A DNA stretch of 9,108 nucleotides from Planctomycetota bacterium (GTDB taxonomy: Bacteria > Planctomycetota > Phycisphaerae > FEN-1346), in assembly GCA_026387055.1 (NCBI GenBank), contig JAPLML010000534.1:1-9108 (forward strand), read 5' to 3'. Under the pieces are notes generated by a model. That model saw only the letters and a program-made list of their open reading frames with translations, made no database searches and was not told the DNA's origin. Each line of letters opens with the position of its first letter. Positions within the stretch are counted from its first letter, which is position 1. A program made the translations under genes and the position numbers. Positions 7,001 to 9,108 of this stretch are shown in pieces.

Positions 7001-7153
7001 GCCACGAGCCTGGCGCCGTACGTCAAGCGGACGCGGCGGTTCTGGGCCCTGGTGGACCGCTCTCCCACCGCCGCCTTCTCGCCCGCGGACGTGGTCACCA
7101 CGAGCCCCAAGTTTATCCACCCGCGGATCCTGAACTTCCAGTGGATGGACTAG
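4046..7153 (+). CDS. Very large GspK-like (T2SSK) minor pseudopilin with inserted domain and Ca-loop-like motif
   Basis: A 1035-residue protein, MRSQG then SVLIVVLGLLAILAIVGVTFVTM. The leader ends in Gly and the helix (about residues 6-28) lacks Glu at +5, which is the known peculiarity of GspK. Helix continuation TTASNFALQSQFMLAADGAVDYL matches the GspK pattern in which the helix ends in a string of Ala. Further GspK hallmarks: VTVQDHAAMVNAN (about residue 270-282), ANINLDAPEDIFRVLW (about 457-472) and RINLNTATETALRAI (about 880-894), then NLVTVRSDTYSIYGTVQYVD near the C-terminus, like the closing strand of T2SSK. Ordinary GspK is about 300-350 residues. Roughly residues 540-840 look like an insertion, beginning with KVRVELFSPWEGD, possibly a beta-sandwich. 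CDGIDNDNDGATDD (838-851) resembles DxDxDG calcium loops. GspK caps the pseudopilus with GspI and GspJ. ATG 4046 is preferred because GAGG at 4033-4036 lies 9 nt upstream; TTG 4031 directly abuts its only GAGG. Confidence 0.85.
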   Translation: MRSQGSVLIVVLGLLAILAIVGVTFVTMSSMDRTTASNFALQSQFMLAADGAVDYLCHHLVTDLWLFNAKAAKGTASGDAEDPYGDSTPLLTDLKDLPDISGSVTPAPSPRTDFRYALLRNEPWDAPGTVTGAALSVAPEDPWLATTLDWDTVVDLARSEMGGSQQLSSGITFAYSYGSCLSQYPAPPVSQRPYGLNCWWTREAPISLDYTNRANNLGIPGGDAESKTINLSNPLRAVHVDPYWPPSGVWIPELSFPFESGIIRVSVTVQDHAAMVNANIHGNGGDLGGQTFSDATGRGYFVSDIAPAKETLGIDPGILLTGGGGEVGRWPMGVAPNNLNRMQTEIENPGTTNRPFTLEEEFELRRLLGTSYRSRLENIAKLSQTTLFEMDPDANRAQALGRPLPNEQALRRRMCLTTVSWTSEVTADPWAVRDPGNQSIFLLHTGAPPGGTYSARKANINLDAPEDIFRVLWHGRAFDHLSPVQLAQFKQFVANIVGFRDGWVGSGVRLWPLRLSSASPIPTPQEQYLAASRQPIISELAYEAPTPPDTIAKVRVELFSPWEGDCVGDKAGLTFPNNCQLNAMGASNSVTGLSGRMPGEGIGSGPVSNCRVIELNVDIANGTLSGKLTYIKLVVRDPTKGDIVLDEVDVDEIKALESSPSLYRPIYVAWQPTDAWGDKRGAKDDWPVRVVYIGDWMPGKNGTVGLEMGSWAQPAAPPDPRIPIRFPRSCHGNRLPTTKPLPIRATTAPQSTTSVDDTFLAVPRIGDLSQILWWNGTGSFWPWVRRVSRAGRDNLTDKDFKFPWVGAGPAPSDPSTYATNTFSPLFAANVLCVSGPWCDGIDNDNDGATDDRQPALMGVIVDKGEDGSGRFGGPELRVAGRINLNTATETALRAIENGVSVTGLCDTVMAARQNGRILTPAVVLDAKYKDKLFGLSSGGGQNLSDDEKRREAFARISNLVTVRSDTYSIYGTVQYVDASSALRKNATSLAPYVKRTRRFWALVDRSPTAAFSPADVVTTSPKFIHPRILNFQWMD

Positions 7154-7265
7154 AACGCCAGCCTTAGGTACTCCGCGCGGCGGGTCTCCTGACGTCATCC
7201 TTTGGGCCGCCCTCGGTTCATTCGCCCTCCGCCGCAGCAAAGAGGCGCCCGGCGTTTTCCGGTCC

Positions 7266-9108
7266 GTGCGACACGGCGCCGTCGGGCGTGCCGTGCTCTC
7301 CTGCCTGGCGGGCGCGCTGGTGGCGGCGGCCCTGGCGGAGCCGTCGCTCCGCGTGGCGCGCGACGGCGTCGCGCCGATCGCGATCGTCCAGGACATCTCG
7401 GCCAGCATGAACGGCGCGGCGGCAGCCCACGCCGACCAACTCGCGCCGTGGGCGGCTGCGCTGCCGCCGCGGCACGTCGGCCTCGTCCAGTTCGCCGCCG
7501 GCCCGAGGGTCGTGGCCGAGCCTTTCTCGCGCGAGGCCGGCGCCTTGGCGGGCTCCGGCGCTGCCGCCCTGTTCGCGCGGCCGCAAGGCGCCCCCGGCCT
7601 CGACGAGACCAACGTGGCAGCGGGCCTCGACGCCGCCGGCGCCGCCCTTCCCGGCGGCCAGGGCCTCCTGCTCCTTTACAGCGACGCCCGCGAAACCCGC
7701 GGCCACGCGGTCGCCGCCGCCACGCGCCTGGCGTCGCGCGGCATCCAGGTCTTCGCGGTGATGCCGAAGGTCGCGCCGCGGCACGCGCGGATCGTTTCCG
7801 TGTCTCCCGCCGCGGCGCCCTCCGCCGGCAGGCCGGTGACGATAGAGGTCCGCGTCGCCTCGACCGTGGCGGCCGAGGTCCAGGTGTTGCTCGACCGGCA
7901 GCCGGCCGAAGGCGTCCCCGCCGCCAGGTGGGAGCGGCAACTCTCGCTCGCCCGCGACGCCGTCGCAACGGTCGTCTTTGAGGACGCCGCCCTGCCCGAC
8001 GGTCTCTACTCCTACAACGCCGAGGTCCGCCTGGCCGATGACGCCTTCCCGGCGTACGCCCGCGCCCGCGCCGCGGTGCGCGTCGGGACCTTCCGCAGAC
8101 TTCTTTATGTTTTCGGCGCGACAGGCCCCGGACCGCTGCCGCCCGTCCTGCGCCGCCACCTCCCGCCGGGGCTGCACTTCCGGGCCGTGCCCTTCGGCAT
8201 CCTGACCCCCGCCGTCATGGCCGACGCCTCCGTCGTCGTCCTCGACAACATTTCCGCCTGGAGCCTCGGTCCGGAGACCGCCGGGCGCCTGGCCCGCTGG
8301 GTGACCGAGGGCGGCCTGGGGTTCCTGGTGCTCGGCGGCGACATGAGCTTTGCCGCGGGTGGCTACGCCGAATCGCCCCTGGAGGACGTCCTGCCGGTCT
8401 CGAGCCGCACGAGCGAGCGCCCGCCGCTGGAGATCGTCCTCGTTGTCGACGCCAGCGGCTCGATGAACGAGAAGGTCGGCGAGGTCGCCAAGCTCGCCCT
8501 CGCGAAGCAGGCGATCCTGGCGCTGCGGCCCGCGCTCGCCGGCGCCGACCGCCTCGGCATCGTCGCCTTCGCGGGGGAGCCGCGCGTCGTGTCGCCCCCG
8601 GTCCCCGTTTCGCAGTGGGAAGATCTCAAGGGGAAACTTCTGGCGCTGGCGGCCGGCGGCGGCACGCGGATCACGCCCGCCGTTGACGAAGCCCTCAAGC
8701 TTCTGGCCCCTCCCCGCCCCGAGGACAAGACCGTCCGCCACGTCCTCCTGCTGAGCGACGGCCGGAGCGAGGACCTCGACATCGCGCGCCTCGTGGCCGA
8801 CGCCCGCAGTAAGAACGCTACGATCTCCGCCGTCGCCACCGGCCCCGATGCCGATGCCGCCCGCCTCGGGCGTCTCACAGGCGATGCGGGCGGCCGCCTT
8901 TACGCCACCGGCAACCTCGGCCAACTGGCCGAGACGTTCTTGGAGGACCTGGCGTGGGCGCGGGGCGAGGGTCTGCGCAACGAGGCCCGGCCGGCTGCGT
9001 GGCGACGCCCAGAGCCGATCTGGCGCGGGGTCGGTCCGCCTCTGCCGCCCGTGCCAGGCTGGAATGCCACGCGCGCCAAGGAGCAGGCCGATGTCGAGTG
9101 GGAGGCCC
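7266..9108 (+). CDS. Membrane-anchored double-VWA protein with glutamine-amidotransferase-like domain, 3' end outside window, start uncertain
   Basis: The frame stays open to the right edge (614 codons from GTG 7266). Order of parts, counted from that GTG: hydrophobic segment GRAVLSCLAGALVAAALAE (about 7-26); VWA domain 1 with MIDAS residues DISAS (43-47), Thr in DETNVAAGLD (115) and Asp in LLLLYSDARE (140); a beta-rich linker (about 170-275); a GATase1-like domain (about 277-385) with VVVLDNIS, VTEGGLGFLVLGGDMSFAAGGY and PLEDVLPV; VWA domain 2 with DASGS (395-399), GGGTRITPAVDEAL (Thr 467) and LLLSDGRS (Asp 498). This domain order is known in bacterial membrane VWA proteins of unknown role; VWA domains bind partners through a divalent metal. 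The GATase-like part has no cysteine, so no amidotransferase chemistry is expected. GTG 7266 is the first standard start in frame, but the frame is open from 7134 and reads VILWAALGSFALRRSK at 7194-7241, which looks like the family's first membrane helix and charged loop. The real start may thus be a non-standard codon near 7194-7200, or be masked by an error. Confidence 0.8.
   Translation, partial: MRHGAVGRAVLSCLAGALVAAALAEPSLRVARDGVAPIAIVQDISASMNGAAAAHADQLAPWAAALPPRHVGLVQFAAGPRVVAEPFSREAGALAGSGAAALFARPQGAPGLDETNVAAGLDAAGAALPGGQGLLLLYSDARETRGHAVAAATRLASRGIQVFAVMPKVAPRHARIVSVSPAAAPSAGRPVTIEVRVASTVAAEVQVLLDRQPAEGVPAARWERQLSLARDAVATVVFEDAALPDGLYSYNAEVRLADDAFPAYARARAAVRVGTFRRLLYVFGATGPGPLPPVLRRHLPPGLHFRAVPFGILTPAVMADASVVVLDNISAWSLGPETAGRLARWVTEGGLGFLVLGGDMSFAAGGYAESPLEDVLPVSSRTSERPPLEIVLVVDASGSMNEKVGEVAKLALAKQAILALRPALAGADRLGIVAFAGEPRVVSPPVPVSQWEDLKGKLLALAAGGGTRITPAVDEALKLLAPPRPEDKTVRHVLLLSDGRSEDLDIARLVADARSKNATISAVATGPDADAARLGRLTGDAGGRLYATGNLGQLAETFLEDLAWARGEGLRNEARPAAWRRPEPIWRGVGPPLPPVPGWNATRAKEQADVEWEA

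Noticed and set aside
4448..7612. Minus-strand open frame of more than 1000 codons opposite the GspK-like gene
   Set aside because: Long antisense frames are a by-product of strong GC bias at third codon positions. Its translation is low-complexity Ala/Arg/Gly/Asp with no motifs, while the plus strand has clear GspK features.
7218..8924. Minus-strand frame of about 570 codons opposite the VWA gene
   Set aside because: Same GC-bias shadow effect; the plus frame has both MIDAS motif sets and the GATase-like signature.

Overview
The window is GC-rich bacterial DNA with a short minus-strand transcription unit on the left (1-1370) and plus-strand genes from about 1900 to the right edge. The style suggests a planctomycete or a related PVC-group or uncultured lineage. 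The clues are oversized proteins with prepilin-type N-termini (including the FPVAVDQSR-type segment after the first hydrophobic helix), a large membrane VWA / glutamine-amidotransferase-like protein, and GC-rich double-hairpin palindromes between genes. This placement is an inference from general style; no marker gene is present.

Left, minus strand (1-1370). A near-consensus promoter (TTGACA, 16 bp, TAGAAT) is followed by a Gfo/Idh/MocA oxidoreductase reading frame. After a 54-bp gap comes the start of a left-handed beta-helix N-acetyltransferase of the WbpD/WlbB type, which runs off the left edge. This dehydrogenase/acetyltransferase pair belongs to nucleotide-sugar pathways that make acetamido-uronic acids for surface polysaccharide. 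The oxidoreductase is broken as sequenced: its Rossmann N-terminus (GGGGWGRNHVRNFAE) and the rest of the protein lie in different frames, and about 26-29 family residues are missing at the junction near 1198.

Middle (1370-1971). About 600 bp holds no convincing gene. It carries a large double-hairpin inverted repeat (1707-1794) and, near its right end, a promoter with a perfect TATAAT for the plus-strand genes.

Centre (1972-7153). Three consecutive genes have the N-terminal signatures of the minor pseudopilins GspI, GspJ and GspK, in that order. They form the tip complex of type II secretion or type IV pilus-like machines. The first two are 2 bp apart; the second and third are separated by 176 bp holding a second double hairpin. 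The third protein is very large (about 1035 residues against roughly 300-350 for ordinary GspK), with three INxN-type motifs, a long insertion and an Asp/Asn-rich calcium-binding-like loop. No secretion ATPase, inner-membrane platform, major pseudopilin or secretin gene is in the window.

Right (7154-9108). A long frame, open to the window end, encodes a membrane-anchored protein with two VWA domains (both with recognisable MIDAS residues) flanking a glutamine-amidotransferase-like domain with no nucleophile cysteine. Its true start is unclear: the coding signature extends upstream of the first ATG/GTG/TTG codon in frame.
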